Shown here: piece after piece, positions 1 to 7,961 of the stretch | How positions within the stretch are numbered: the first letter of the stretch is position 1 | How the letters are laid out: each line of letters opens with the position of its first letter | Assembly: GCF_029338355.1 (NCBI RefSeq) | Contig: NZ_CP119802.1 | Coordinates: 1,054,001-1,118,000, forward strand | Direction of reading: 5' to 3' | Origin: Halosegnis marinus | Lineage (GTDB): Archaea; Halobacteriota; Halobacteria; Halobacteriales; Haloarculaceae | Length of the DNA stretch: 64,000 bases | Notes under the pieces: generated by a model | What the model saw: only the letters and a program-made list of their open reading frames with translations | Told to the model about the DNA's origin: nothing | Database searches by the model: none | Position numbers and translations under genes: made by a program

Positions 1-908
1 GCCACGCGCACCCGAACCTCCGGCACCTCGACGTGCGCTTCTCGGAGCCGTCCGACCTCGAGTCCGTGGACGTGCTGTTCGCCGCGACCCCCCACGGCGT
101 CTCGATGGAGCACATCGACGGCTTCCGCGACGCCGCGGACCTCGTCGTGGACCTCTCGGCGGACTTCCGGCTCCCCTCGGTCGAGCCGTACGACGAGTAC
201 TACGACGGCCACGCCCGCCCGGAGCTGCTCGACGAGGCGGAGTACGCGCTCCCGGAACTCAACCGCGAGAACCTCCCCGGCGCGGACCTCGTCGCGGCGG
301 GGGGCTGTAACGCGACGGCCTCCATCATGGGGCTGCTCCCGCTGTTCGAGAACGGAATCCTCGACGGCGACGAGCGCGTCGTCGTGGACGTGAAGGTCGG
401 CTCCTCGGAGGGCGGCGCGGGCGGCGGGCGGGCCGCCTCCCACGCGGAGCGGTCGGGCGTCGTCCGGCCGTACGCCCCGACGGGCCACCGCCACGAGGCC
501 GAGATAGCCGAATACCTCGGCATCGACGTGGCGTTCACGGTTCACGCGGTGGACATGATACGCGGCGCGAGCGCGACGTGTCACGTCTTCCCGGACGGCC
601 CCGTCTCGAAGGGCGACCTCTGGGGCGCCTACCGCGGAAGCTACGAGGACGAACCGTTCGTCCGCATGGCCTCGGGCGGGGGCGGCGTCTACCGCTACCC
701 CGAGCCGAAGGCCGTCGCCGGGTCGAACGTCGCGGAGGTCGGCTTCGAACTCGACCGGTCGAACCGCCGCGTCGTCGTCTTCTCCGCGATAGACAACATG
801 ATGAAGGGCTCCGCCGGGCAGGCGGTCCACGCCGCCAACATCGCGCTCGGCATCGAGGAGACGGCGGGGCTGGAGTTCACCGGCCTCCACCCGGTGGGAG
901 CGCCGTAG
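1..908 (+). CDS. argC: N-acetyl-gamma-glutamyl-phosphate / [LysW]-aminoadipyl-phosphate reductase, 5' end cut by window
   Basis: Reduces the carrier-bound (or N-acetyl) gamma-glutamyl phosphate to the semialdehyde with NADPH, the third step of ornithine synthesis; the archaeal ArgC/LysY family may also serve lysine. Translation is open from base 3, so the N-terminal nucleotide-binding glycine motif lies outside the window. Seen here: the ATPHGVS segment, and the catalytic cysteine in GGCNATA (codon at 306-308). The C-terminal dimerisation domain ends in the GQAVHAANIALG segment. The gene is first in the visible part of an arg operon, 75 nt before argB. LysW-type naming is inferred from the operon, which has an M20 deacylase of the LysK type; the carrier and its ligase would lie upstream of the window. 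Confidence 0.93.
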   Translation, partial: HAHPNLRHLDVRFSEPSDLESVDVLFAATPHGVSMEHIDGFRDAADLVVDLSADFRLPSVEPYDEYYDGHARPELLDEAEYALPELNRENLPGADLVAAGGCNATASIMGLLPLFENGILDGDERVVVDVKVGSSEGGAGGGRAASHAERSGVVRPYAPTGHRHEAEIAEYLGIDVAFTVHAVDMIRGASATCHVFPDGPVSKGDLWGAYRGSYEDEPFVRMASGGGGVYRYPEPKAVAGSNVAEVGFELDRSNRRVVVFSAIDNMMKGSAGQAVHAANIALGIEETAGLEFTGLHPVGAP

Positions 909-983
909 CGTGCGTGCGGTTTTTCATACCATGACGACCGACGATTTCCATACGACGACGAGTACGGCCGTGGAGGGAAGCGA

Positions 984-1796
984 ATGACCGTCGTCGTCAA
1001 GATCGGCGGCGCGCGGGCGGTGGACCCGGCCGGCGCGCTCGCCGACATCGCCGACCTGGACGAGGACTGCGTCGTCGTCCACGGCGGCTCGACGGCGGTG
1101 GACGACACCCTCGAAGCGATGGGGAGGGAGCCCGAGTACGTGGAGACGCCCTCGGGCGTCGTCGGGCGCTTCACCGACGAGGGGACGATGGACGTGTTCA
1201 AGATGGCGCTGCCGGGGCTCGTCAACACGGACCTCGTGACCGGCCTGCGCGAGGCGGGCGTGGACGCCGTCGGCCTCTCGGGCGTGGACGGCGGGCTCCT
1301 GACCGGGGCGCGCAAGTCCGCGGTCCGGGTCGTGGAGGACGGCAAACGCAAGATTCGGAGAGGGGACCACTCGGGCACCATCGAGTCGGTGAACGCCGAC
1401 CTGCTGGAGACGCTGCTCGCGGCCGGACACACCCCGGTCGCGTCCCCGCCGATGCTGGCCGACGACGGGGTCGCGGTGAACACGGACGCCGACCGCGCGG
1501 CCGCCGCCGTGGCGGGCGCGCTCGGGGCGACGCTCGTCGTCCTGACGGACGTTGAGGGCGTGTACGCCGACCCGGACGACCCCGCGACGCGCATCGCGTC
1601 GGTGGCGACGCCCGAGGAGTACGAGGCGCTCACCGAGGCCGCGGAAGGGTTCATGACGCGGAAGGTGATGGCCGTGACCGAGGCGCTCGAAGCCGGGGCG
1701 ACGGAGGCCGTCGTCGCGTCGGCGAACGCCGACTCGCCCATCGTCGCGGCGCTCGACGGCGGCGGGACGCACGTCCTGCCGGGGGCGATAGCATGA
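984..1796 (+). CDS. argB: Acetylglutamate / [LysW]-aminoadipate kinase
   Basis: Amino-acid kinase family enzyme of 270 residues that phosphorylates the side-chain carboxylate of N-blocked glutamate or aminoadipate with ATP, supplying the ArgC substrate. It opens with the nucleotide-binding VVKIGGARAV and carries the substrate loop VNTDADRAAAAVAGAL plus LVVLTDVEGVYADPDDP near the nucleotide pocket. The start is supported by GGAGGG seven nt upstream and by an ATGA overlap with the stop of an 18-codon ORF (931-987). The 3' end overlaps argD by ATGA, so translation is probably coupled. Acetyl versus LysW-bound substrate cannot be decided from this protein alone; haloarchaeal genes of this type are usually assigned to the carrier-protein pathway. 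Confidence 0.93.
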   Translation: MTVVVKIGGARAVDPAGALADIADLDEDCVVVHGGSTAVDDTLEAMGREPEYVETPSGVVGRFTDEGTMDVFKMALPGLVNTDLVTGLREAGVDAVGLSGVDGGLLTGARKSAVRVVEDGKRKIRRGDHSGTIESVNADLLETLLAAGHTPVASPPMLADDGVAVNTDADRAAAAVAGALGATLVVLTDVEGVYADPDDPATRIASVATPEEYEALTEAAEGFMTRKVMAVTEALEAGATEAVVASANADSPIVAALDGGGTHVLPGAIA

Positions 1797-2920
1797 GTTC
1801 GTTCGTCTTCTCCGAGAAGCCCATCCCCATGGCGTCGGGCGAGGGGATGTACCTGAGCGCCGAGGACGGGACGGAGTACCTCGACTTCGGAGCCTCCTAC
1901 GCCTGCGTCCCGGTGGGCCACTCCCACCCGGACGTGGTCGAGGCGACCGTCGAGCAGGCGGAGGACCTGTTCTACGTGCAGGCGTCCTACCCGGCGGCCG
2001 CGCGGACCGCGCTGTACGAACAGCTCTCGGAGCTGGGACCGGGCGACGTGGACAACGTCTGGCTCTGTAACTCCGGGACGGAGGCGAACGAGGCGGCGCT
2101 GAAGTTCGCGCGCTCCGCGACCGGGCGCTCGAAGCTCGTCGCCACCACGCGCGGCTTCCACGGGCGGACGATGGGCGCGCTCGCCACGACCTGGAAGGAC
2201 GAGTACAAGGCCCCGTACGAGCCGCTCATCGGGGACGTGGAGTTCGTTCCCTACGGCGACGCGGAGGCGCTGGCCGAGGCGGTGGACGACGAGACGGCCG
2301 GCGTCATCATGGAGCCGCTGCAGGGCGAGGGGGGCATCAACCCCGCCTCGACGGAGTACCTGCGCGCCGCGCGGGTCCACACGGCCCAGCACGGCGCGGC
2401 CCTGATAATGGACGAGATACAGACCGGCCTCGGGCGCACCGGGACGATGTGGGCCTGCGAGAGCCACGACGTGGTCCCCGACGTGGTCACCTCCGCGAAG
2501 GGCATCGCGTCGGGGCTGCCGCTCGGCGCGACCCTCGTGCGCGACTGGGTCGCGGACGGCGCGGCGAGCCACGGCTCGACGTTCTCCGGGAACCCCGTCG
2601 TCTCGGCCGCGGCGGGCGCGACGCTCGACGTCATCGAGTCCGAGTCGCTCGCCGACCACGCCGCCGAGACGGGGGCGTACCTGCGCGAGCGCATCGAGAC
2701 GGAACTCGGCGACGACGTGCGCGACGTGCGTGGCGCCGGGCTGATGGTCGGCGTCGAGGTGAAACGGGGGGCCAATCGGCTCCTCCGCGACCTCGCCCTG
2801 AACCATCAGGTGCTCGCGCTCCCGGCCGGGCGGACGGTGCTCAGGCTCCTGCCGCCGCTCGTCGCCGAGGAGGAACACTGCGACGCCGTCGTCGAGGCGC
2901 TCGCGGAGGTGACGGGATGA
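1793..2920 (+). CDS. argD: Acetylornithine / [LysW]-aminoadipate semialdehyde aminotransferase
   Basis: Class III PLP-dependent aminotransferase, 375 residues, converting the carrier-bound glutamate (or aminoadipate) semialdehyde to the ornithine (or lysine) derivative with glutamate as donor. Family marks: NSGTEANEAALKFAR in the cofactor-phosphate region, the Asp of MDEIQTGLGRTG contacting the PLP ring nitrogen, and the Schiff-base lysine in TSAKGIASGLPLGA. Its ATG overlaps the argB stop, and its own stop overlaps the ATG of the next gene (ATGA, 2917-2920). Length is normal for ArgD/LysJ. Confidence 0.94.
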   Translation: MSSFVFSEKPIPMASGEGMYLSAEDGTEYLDFGASYACVPVGHSHPDVVEATVEQAEDLFYVQASYPAAARTALYEQLSELGPGDVDNVWLCNSGTEANEAALKFARSATGRSKLVATTRGFHGRTMGALATTWKDEYKAPYEPLIGDVEFVPYGDAEALAEAVDDETAGVIMEPLQGEGGINPASTEYLRAARVHTAQHGAALIMDEIQTGLGRTGTMWACESHDVVPDVVTSAKGIASGLPLGATLVRDWVADGAASHGSTFSGNPVVSAAAGATLDVIESESLADHAAETGAYLRERIETELGDDVRDVRGAGLMVGVEVKRGANRLLRDLALNHQVLALPAGRTVLRLLPPLVAEEEHCDAVVEALAEVTG

Positions 2921-3975
2921 GCGCCGACGCGGCGCTGTCGGGCGGCGACACGGAGGCGCGCGAACTGCTCCGCGACCTCGTCTCGATACCCTCGCCGACG
3001 GGCGAGGAGCGCGAGGCCGCCGAACGGCTGGTCGCCTTCTTCGAGGCCCACGGCCGCGAGGCGTGGCTCGACGAGGTCGGCAACGTCCGCGCGCCCGCGG
3101 ACGACTCGGTGCTCCTCACCTCCCACGTCGACACCGTGCCGGGCGACATCCCGGTCCGGGTCGAGGGGACGGACGAGGAGTACGAGCCCCCGGTGCTGTG
3201 GGGCCGCGGGAGCGTCGACGCGACCGGGCCGCTGGCGGCGATGGCCGTCGCCGCGGTCCGGACCGGCGTCTCCTTCGCCGGCGTCGTCGGCGAGGAGGTG
3301 GACTCGCGGGGGGCGCGTCACCTCGTTTCCGACCGCGAGGCCCCCGACGCCGTGGTGAACGGCGAGCCCTCGGGCTGGGACGGCGTGACGCTCGGCTACC
3401 GGGGCATCCTCTCGGGCCGCTACGTCGCCACCAGCGAGTCGGGCCACACCTCCCGCCCGGAGCCGAACGCGATACAGGACGCGCTGGCGTGGTGGGCCCG
3501 CGTCGAGGACGCCTTCGAGGCGGACCCCTACGAGCCGACGTTCGAGCAGGTGACGGCGAAACCCGTCGCCGTCGAGGGCGGCACGAGCGACGACGGCCTC
3601 AGCGTCGAGGCGACGCTCGACGCGCAACTGCGGGTCCCCCCGGAACTCGGCGTGGAGGGCGTGCGCGAGCGCGCCGACGCCGAACTGGAGGCGGGCCACG
3701 TGAACTGGCACGACGAGGTGCCGCCGGTCATGGTCTCGCCGCGGGGCGAGGTCGCGCGGGCGTTCCGCGTCGCCGTCCGGAACGAGGGCGGCGACCCGCG
3801 CCTGCTCCGCAAGACCGGGACGAGCGACATGAACGTCTACGCGGCGTGGGACGTGCCGATGGCGACCTACGGGCCGGGCGACTCCGACCTCGACCACGCT
3901 CCGGACGAGCGCCTGTCGCTCCCGGAGTTGGACCGCGCCGTCGCGGTGCTCGAAGGGGTGGTCGAGCGGCTATGA
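2917..3975 (+). CDS. lysK: [LysW]-lysine/ornithine hydrolase (LysK-type M20 deacylase)
   Basis: M20-family metallohydrolase of 352 residues that releases ornithine (and/or lysine) from the carrier or acyl group. Metal-site segments are visible in order: LTSHVDTVPG, GRGSVDATGPLAAM, GVVGEEVDSRGARHL and, near the C-terminus, GTSDMN followed by DSDLDHAPDERL, which is characteristic of LysK rather than bacterial ArgE. The ATG at 2917 overlaps the argD stop; the longer open frame upstream is a shadow of argD. It overlaps argF by ATGA at 3972-3975. Presence of a LysK-type rather than ArgJ-type enzyme is the best local evidence for the carrier-protein route. argE is an alternative symbol. Confidence 0.9.
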   Translation: MSADAALSGGDTEARELLRDLVSIPSPTGEEREAAERLVAFFEAHGREAWLDEVGNVRAPADDSVLLTSHVDTVPGDIPVRVEGTDEEYEPPVLWGRGSVDATGPLAAMAVAAVRTGVSFAGVVGEEVDSRGARHLVSDREAPDAVVNGEPSGWDGVTLGYRGILSGRYVATSESGHTSRPEPNAIQDALAWWARVEDAFEADPYEPTFEQVTAKPVAVEGGTSDDGLSVEATLDAQLRVPPELGVEGVRERADAELEAGHVNWHDEVPPVMVSPRGEVARAFRVAVRNEGGDPRLLRKTGTSDMNVYAAWDVPMATYGPGDSDLDHAPDERLSLPELDRAVAVLEGVVERL

Positions 3976-4862
3976 CCCGCCACGTCACCGACATCGACGA
4001 CCTCTCGACCGACGACCTCGCGGACGTGCTGGCCCGCGCCGAGGACCTGAAGGAGCGGGTCGCCCGCGGGAAGCCCCACCCCGAACTCGGGGGCGCGTCG
4101 CTGGCGATGATATTCGAGAAGCCCTCGACGCGGACCCGCATCTCCTTCGAGACGGGGATGACCCAACTCGGCGGGCACGCGCTGTTCCTCGGCCCGAACG
4201 ACATCCAACTGGGCCACGGCGAACCCATCAAGGACACCGCGCGGGTGCTGTCGCGGTACGTGGACGGCGTGATGGCCCGCATGTTCGACCACGGGGACGT
4301 GACCGAACTCGCGGAGTACGCGACCGTTCCCGTCGTGAACGGCCTGACGGACGACGCCCACCCCTGCCAGACGCTCGCCGACCTGCTCACGATACGCGAG
4401 CGGTTCGGCGGCTTCGACGCGAGCGTCGCGTGGGTCGGCGACGGCAACAACGTCTGTCAGTCGTTCGTGAAGGGCGCGGCGATGGCGGGCCTCGACCTCA
4501 CCGTCGCCACGCCGGCGGGCTACGAACCCGACGACGCGACGCTCGACCGCGCCGCGGAACTGGGCGGCGCGCCGGCGGTGACGAACGACCCCGAGGCCGC
4601 CGTCGCGGACGCCGACGTGGTCTACACCGACGTGTGGGTGTCGATGGGCCAGGAGGACGAGCGCGCCGAGAAGCTGGCCGCGTTCGACGGCTTCCAGGTC
4701 ACGACGGACCTGCTCGGCGACCGGACGCTGATGCACTGTCTGCCCGCCCACCGCGGCGAGGAGGTGACGGACGCGGTGCTCGAAAGCGACAACGCCGCCG
4801 TCTGGGACCAGGCGGAGAACCGCCTCCACGCGCAGAAGGGACTGCTCACGTTCCTGATGTGA
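3972..4862 (+). CDS. argF: Ornithine carbamoyltransferase
   Basis: Transfers the carbamoyl group to ornithine, giving citrulline; 296 residues, cytoplasmic. Signature segments are intact: FEKPSTRTRISFE for carbamoyl phosphate, HPCQTLADLLTI, the SMGQ ornithine loop, and MHCLPAHRGEEV with the catalytic cysteine. The ATG overlaps the lysK stop (ATGA), so it is the last gene of a tightly coupled operon; a stem-loop starts about ten nt after the stop. Its place in the operon means the genes encode the route from N-blocked glutamate to citrulline, with the last two steps (argG, argH) elsewhere. Confidence 0.96.
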   Translation: MTRHVTDIDDLSTDDLADVLARAEDLKERVARGKPHPELGGASLAMIFEKPSTRTRISFETGMTQLGGHALFLGPNDIQLGHGEPIKDTARVLSRYVDGVMARMFDHGDVTELAEYATVPVVNGLTDDAHPCQTLADLLTIRERFGGFDASVAWVGDGNNVCQSFVKGAAMAGLDLTVATPAGYEPDDATLDRAAELGGAPAVTNDPEAAVADADVVYTDVWVSMGQEDERAEKLAAFDGFQVTTDLLGDRTLMHCLPAHRGEEVTDAVLESDNAAVWDQAENRLHAQKGLLTFLM

Positions 4863-4871
4863 GTCCCGGCG

Positions 4872-4895
4872 CGCGCCGATTCGCGGCTCGGCGCG
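4872..4895 (+). terminator. Stem-loop after argF
   Basis: Perfect 8-bp inverted repeat CGCGCCGA / TCGGCGCG with an 8-nt loop, beginning about ten nt after the argF stop. No T-run follows. It may end or stabilise the arg operon transcript; the role is inferred from position only. Confidence 0.45.
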
Positions 4896-5061
4896 AGCCG
4901 GTCGGCAAGGGCGTGGGCGGGGCGTACGTGTGATTTTCAGAGGACCGCGCGAGCGGGACGCTCGACGGGGAAAGCGCGGGAATCTCGAACGGAACCCCTT
5001 TGCACCGACCGAACACCCCGGTACCGGCGGGATTGATGTTCCGTGCGACACAACGGCGCGT

Positions 5062-5454
5062 ATGCGAAGCGACCCGAGCCCGGAGCGGTTCCGGGAGCTG
5101 ATGGTCGACGGCGAGCCGGGGTTCGAGGAGGTGCTCGCGTGCGTCTTCGGCGTGCAGGAACACGAGGTCCGGACGTACCTGACGCTGCTCTCGGAGCCGG
5201 GCAGCACCGTCGCCGAACTGGCGGGGTCGCTGGACCGCGACCGCTCGAACGTGAACCGCTCGCTCTCGACGCTCCGGGAGAAGGGCCTCGCGGAGCGCCA
5301 GCGCCGCCTGCTCGACTCCGGCGGCCACGTGTATCAGTACACGGCCACGCCCGTCGCCGAGGCGCGCGAACTGATGCACGCGACGCTCGACGAGTGGACG
5401 GCGTACGTCCACGAGCGCATCGACGAGTTCGGCGGGCCCGATAACCGACAGTAA
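5062..5454 (+). CDS. Helix-turn-helix (TrmB/MarR-like) transcriptional regulator
   Basis: Winged-helix DNA-binding protein of 130 residues. The central part (about residues 30-90) reads as a wHTH: HEVRTYLTLLSEPG, then AELAGSLDRDRSNVNRSLSTLREKGLAERQ as recognition helix, then a wing ending VYQYTATP. The C-terminal 40 residues are helical and probably dimerise. I start at the ATG at 5062, since the upstream open frame lacks acidic composition and a family-like N-terminus. It follows the arg operon by 199 nt and is on the same strand as a second regulator, but the two are separated by their own promoter. Target genes and ligand are unknown. Confidence 0.8.
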   Translation: MRSDPSPERFRELMVDGEPGFEEVLACVFGVQEHEVRTYLTLLSEPGSTVAELAGSLDRDRSNVNRSLSTLREKGLAERQRRLLDSGGHVYQYTATPVAEARELMHATLDEWTAYVHERIDEFGGPDNRQ

Positions 5455-5472
5455 CTCGCTGTCCGGCCGTGA

Positions 5473-5480
5473 CCTTATGG
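5473..5480 (+). promoter_or_regulatory. TATA box of the HxlR regulator gene
   Basis: CCTTATGG is centred about 27 nt before the ATG at 5504, the spacing of a leaderless archaeal transcript. This supports the downstream ATG over the in-frame ATG at 5477, which lies inside the TATA box itself. Confidence 0.55.
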
Positions 5481-5503
5481 TCGCGCGAGCCGAACTCGCG
5501 GGT

Positions 5504-5854
5504 ATGAGCGAGACGGAGGAGGAGCCGCTCGCCGTCTGGTGTTCGGGCGAGGAGTGGTGCCCCATCACCGCGACGGCGACGGTGCTCGGCAAGAAGTGGC
5601 ACCCCGTCATCATCCATCGGCTGTCGGAGTCGCCGCAGGGGTTCAACGACCTCAAGCGCTCCGTGGACGGCATCTCCTCGAAGGTGCTGTCGGACTCGCT
5701 GGAGAGCTTAGAGGAGTACGACCTCGTGGAGCGGGAGATAGTGAGCGAGAAGCCGTTCCGCGTGCGCTACTCGCTGACCGAGCGGGGCGCGTCGCTCGGG
5801 CCGGTCATCGAGTCGATGCGCGAGTGGGGCGAGGCGCACCTGACGGCGGCGTAG
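5504..5854 (+). CDS. HxlR-family transcriptional regulator
   Basis: Winged-helix regulator of 116 residues. It has the family pattern WCPITATATVLGKKWHPVII (residues about 15-34), the recognition helix GISSKVLSDSLESLEEYDLV and the wing VRYSLTERG. Two cysteines near the N-terminus (CSGEEWC) are in the place where redox- or aldehyde-sensing HxlR proteins carry their sensing cysteine, but sensing is not shown here. The ATG at 5504 fits the TATA box at 5473-5480. It faces a small minus-strand gene and the two stops are separated by one base (TAGGCTA, 5852-5858). Confidence 0.85.
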   Translation: MSETEEEPLAVWCSGEEWCPITATATVLGKKWHPVIIHRLSESPQGFNDLKRSVDGISSKVLSDSLESLEEYDLVEREIVSEKPFRVRYSLTERGASLGPVIESMREWGEAHLTAA

Positions 5855-5855
5855 G

Positions 5856-6011
5856 CTACGGCTCCAGCGTCGCGGGCCGCTTCGCGGTGAGCCAGGCGTC
5901 GGCGCGGCGCGGGTCGTAGACGACGAGGCCGCCGTCCGGCAGGGGGATACCGGCGACGGGGCGGTCGAGGGCGGGCAGTTCGGGCTCCGGTGTCGTGTCG
6001 GGTAGGTTCAT
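5856..6011 (-). CDS. Small haloarchaeal protein with VVYDPR-ADAWL motif
   Basis: Protein of 51 residues from ATG 6011; a GTG at 6065 would add 18 residues that look non-coding. The C-terminal half GGLVVYDPRRADAWLTAKRP resembles a group of short haloarchaeal proteins of unknown function that end in a VVYDxxxxxAWL segment. No catalytic motif or membrane segment. It converges on the HxlR gene with a palindromic double stop and diverges from the 74-residue ORF at 6110. Function unknown. Confidence 0.6.
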   Translation of the reverse strand: MNLPDTTPEPELPALDRPVAGIPLPDGGLVVYDPRRADAWLTAKRPATLEP

Positions 6012-6109
6012 GCGTCTCCGTCCGTCGGTCGTCCCTCGGTCACGTACCGTGTTAAGTGTTGGCACACTACCGGCGGGGCGTTCATGGTCCGGGCGTCCTA
6101 CCGCCCGGT

Positions 6110-6334
6110 ATGACCGTCACCATCGACGCCGGCGACGTCTCGCCCGACGAACTCATCGAGCGACTGCGCGCGGGCGAACGGGTCGTCGTCCGCACCGAGT
6201 TCCTCGGCGACACGCGGGAGGTGACGCTGCGGTACGACGGCGAGACGTTCTACTGCGACACGCCGACGCGGCTCCACAAACACACCGACGAGGCGGAGAT
6301 GCGGGCCTGCATCGAACAGCAGGGGTACGCATGA
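6110..6334 (+). CDS. Conserved small haloarchaeal protein, unknown function
   Basis: Protein of 74 residues starting at ATG 6110, which fits an A/T patch (GTTCATGGTC) about 27 nt upstream. The sequence alternates strand and helix: VTIDAGDVSPDELIERLRAGERVVVRTEFLG, then VTLRYDGETFYCDTPTRLHKH and a short helix EMRACIEQQGYA. It has two cysteines and no known motif. It lies 48 nt before thrC on the same strand, but thrC has its own TATA box, so co-regulation is uncertain. I do not recognise a function. Confidence 0.65.
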   Translation: MTVTIDAGDVSPDELIERLRAGERVVVRTEFLGDTREVTLRYDGETFYCDTPTRLHKHTDEAEMRACIEQQGYA

Positions 6335-6344
6335 ACTGACGAGA

Positions 6345-6372
6345 CCGGCCGCTATATACGGGTCGCGGCCGG
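6345..6372 (+). promoter_or_regulatory. thrC promoter: TATA box inside a perfect inverted repeat
   Basis: TATATA at 6353-6358 lies 27 nt before the thrC ATG (leaderless spacing). It is enclosed by a perfect 8-bp inverted repeat, CCGGCCGC (6345-6352) and GCGGCCGG (6365-6372), separated by 12 nt. A dimeric regulator bound here would cover the TATA box; this role is inferred. Confidence 0.55.
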
Positions 6373-6382
6373 ACACGCCCCA

Positions 6383-7684
6383 ATGACCGACCTGACGCTC
6401 CCCGACCGGCCCGAACCGCCGGAGGGGGCCGACGACGTGTGGCTCCACTGTATCGAGTGTGGACACGCCCTCCCGCCGTTCGACGACGTGGTGTTCACCT
6501 GCCCCGAGTGCGACGGCCTGCTCGAGGCCCGGTACGCCGACTACCCGACGTTCGACGACTTCTCCGGCGAGGGCGTGTGGCGCTACGCCGCCGCGCTCCC
6601 CTTCGACGAGGGCGTGAGCCTCCCCGAGGGGAACACGCCGCTGCACGAGGTCCCCCGGCTGGAGGCCGACATCGGCGTCCGGAACCTCAGGGTCAAACAC
6701 GAGGGGATGAACCCGACGGGGAGCTTCAAGGACAGGGGGATGACCGTGGGCGTCCGCGTGGCGGAGGAACTCGGCGTCGACCGCCTCGCCTGTGCCTCGA
6801 CGGGGAACACCTCCGCGGCGCTGGCCGCCTACGGCGCGCGGGCCGACCTCGAAACGCTCGTCCTCCTCCCGGCGGGGAAGGTCGCCGCCGGGAAGATCGC
6901 GCAGGCGAGCCTCCACGGCGCGCGCATCCTCGAGGTGGACGGCAACTTCGACGCCTGCCTCGACCGCGTGCAGGACCTCGCGGCGCGCGGCGAGGCGTAC
7001 CTCCTCAACTCGCTCAACCCCTTCCGCCTGGAGGGCCAGAAGACCATCGGGCTGGAGATACTGGAGCGGTTCCGCGACGAGGAGGGCCGCTTCCCGGACC
7101 GCATCGTTCTCCCGGTGGGCAACGCGGGCAACACCGCGGCGCTGTACAAGTGTTTCCGCGAACTCGTCCACGCCGGCGCGCTCGCGCCCGGCGACGTGCC
7201 GAAGCTCACCGGCGTGCAGGCGGAGGGGGCCGCGCCGATGGTCGAGGCCGTCCGCGAGGGGAACGCCGAGACGCGCCGCTGGGACGAGGTCGAGACCATC
7301 GCGACCGCCATCCGCATCGGGAACCCCGTCAACGCCCCGAAGGCGCTGCCGGGTATCCGCGAGACGGGCGGGACGGCCGTCGCGGTGAGCGACGAGGAGA
7401 TAACCGCCGCACAGCGCGACCTCGCGGGAGAGGGCGTCGGCGTCGAACCCGCCTCGGCCGCGTCGGTCGCGGGCCTGCGGAAGCTCGTCGCCGAGGGCGA
7501 GGTCTCGACGGGCGAGGACGTGGTGTGTCTCACCACCGGCCACCTGCTGAAGGACCCCGACGCCGCGGCCGCCGCGGGCCGCGACCCGGAGGACGTGCCG
7601 AACGACACGGACGCGATCCTCGACCACCTCGCCGGAAAGGACGTCGGCGGCGGCCTGTTCGGGCGACTGCGCGGCCTGCTGTAG
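6383..7684 (+). CDS. thrC: Threonine synthase
   Basis: PLP enzyme of 433 residues that converts O-phosphohomoserine to threonine. It starts with an archaeal zinc-ribbon-like region (CIECG at about residue 25 and CPECD at about 45), then the PLP domain with the Schiff-base lysine in NPTGSFKDRGMTVGV. CASTGNTSAALAAYG follows, and LPVGNAGNTAALYK is the phosphate-binding loop. The N-terminal Cys pairs are typical for haloarchaeal ThrC. The start fits the TATA box at 6353-6358. The next downstream genes are a small ORF and, convergently, serA. Confidence 0.94.
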   Translation: MTDLTLPDRPEPPEGADDVWLHCIECGHALPPFDDVVFTCPECDGLLEARYADYPTFDDFSGEGVWRYAAALPFDEGVSLPEGNTPLHEVPRLEADIGVRNLRVKHEGMNPTGSFKDRGMTVGVRVAEELGVDRLACASTGNTSAALAAYGARADLETLVLLPAGKVAAGKIAQASLHGARILEVDGNFDACLDRVQDLAARGEAYLLNSLNPFRLEGQKTIGLEILERFRDEEGRFPDRIVLPVGNAGNTAALYKCFRELVHAGALAPGDVPKLTGVQAEGAAPMVEAVREGNAETRRWDEVETIATAIRIGNPVNAPKALPGIRETGGTAVAVSDEEITAAQRDLAGEGVGVEPASAASVAGLRKLVAEGEVSTGEDVVCLTTGHLLKDPDAAAAAGRDPEDVPNDTDAILDHLAGKDVGGGLFGRLRGLL

Positions 7685-7754
7685 CCGCGGTACGGACCCC
7701 CTGCGGCCGCGGTATGCACGTCGTAACTATCCCGGAAGAGTGCTATCGCCCTGC

Positions 7755-7952
7755 ATGGACGCGGTTCGCCGCCTGCTGGAGAACGCCCTCGACGTGACCG
7801 ACGAGCAGCGCGTCCGGGCGGACATCGAGGCCGCGCTGGAACTGCTCGCGGCGTCGGAGGCGGGGAGAACGGAGGCGGCGACGGCCGACGAAGCCGGCGC
7901 GGCCGCAGACGGGGGGCGCGAGGCGCGCGAGCGGACGGGCGAGAGCGATTGA
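7755..7952 (+). CDS. Small acidic protein, unknown function
   Basis: Protein of 65 residues starting at ATG 7755, with TAACTATC about 27 nt upstream as a plausible TATA box. The first 40 residues form an amphipathic helix pattern (MDAVRRLLENALDVTDEQRV, then ADIEAALELL). The rest is an Ala/Glu/Gly-rich tail that is probably disordered. No domain is recognised. Its composition matches its neighbours, and it converges on serA with nine nt between the stops. Confidence 0.55.
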   Translation: MDAVRRLLENALDVTDEQRVRADIEAALELLAASEAGRTEAATADEAGAAADGGREARERTGESD

Positions 7953-7961
7953 TTGCGACGG

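Noticed and set aside
5477-5503. Upstream ATG (5477) as start of the HxlR regulator
   Set aside because: It lies inside the TATA box at 5473-5480, and ATG 5504 has the right spacing for a leaderless start.
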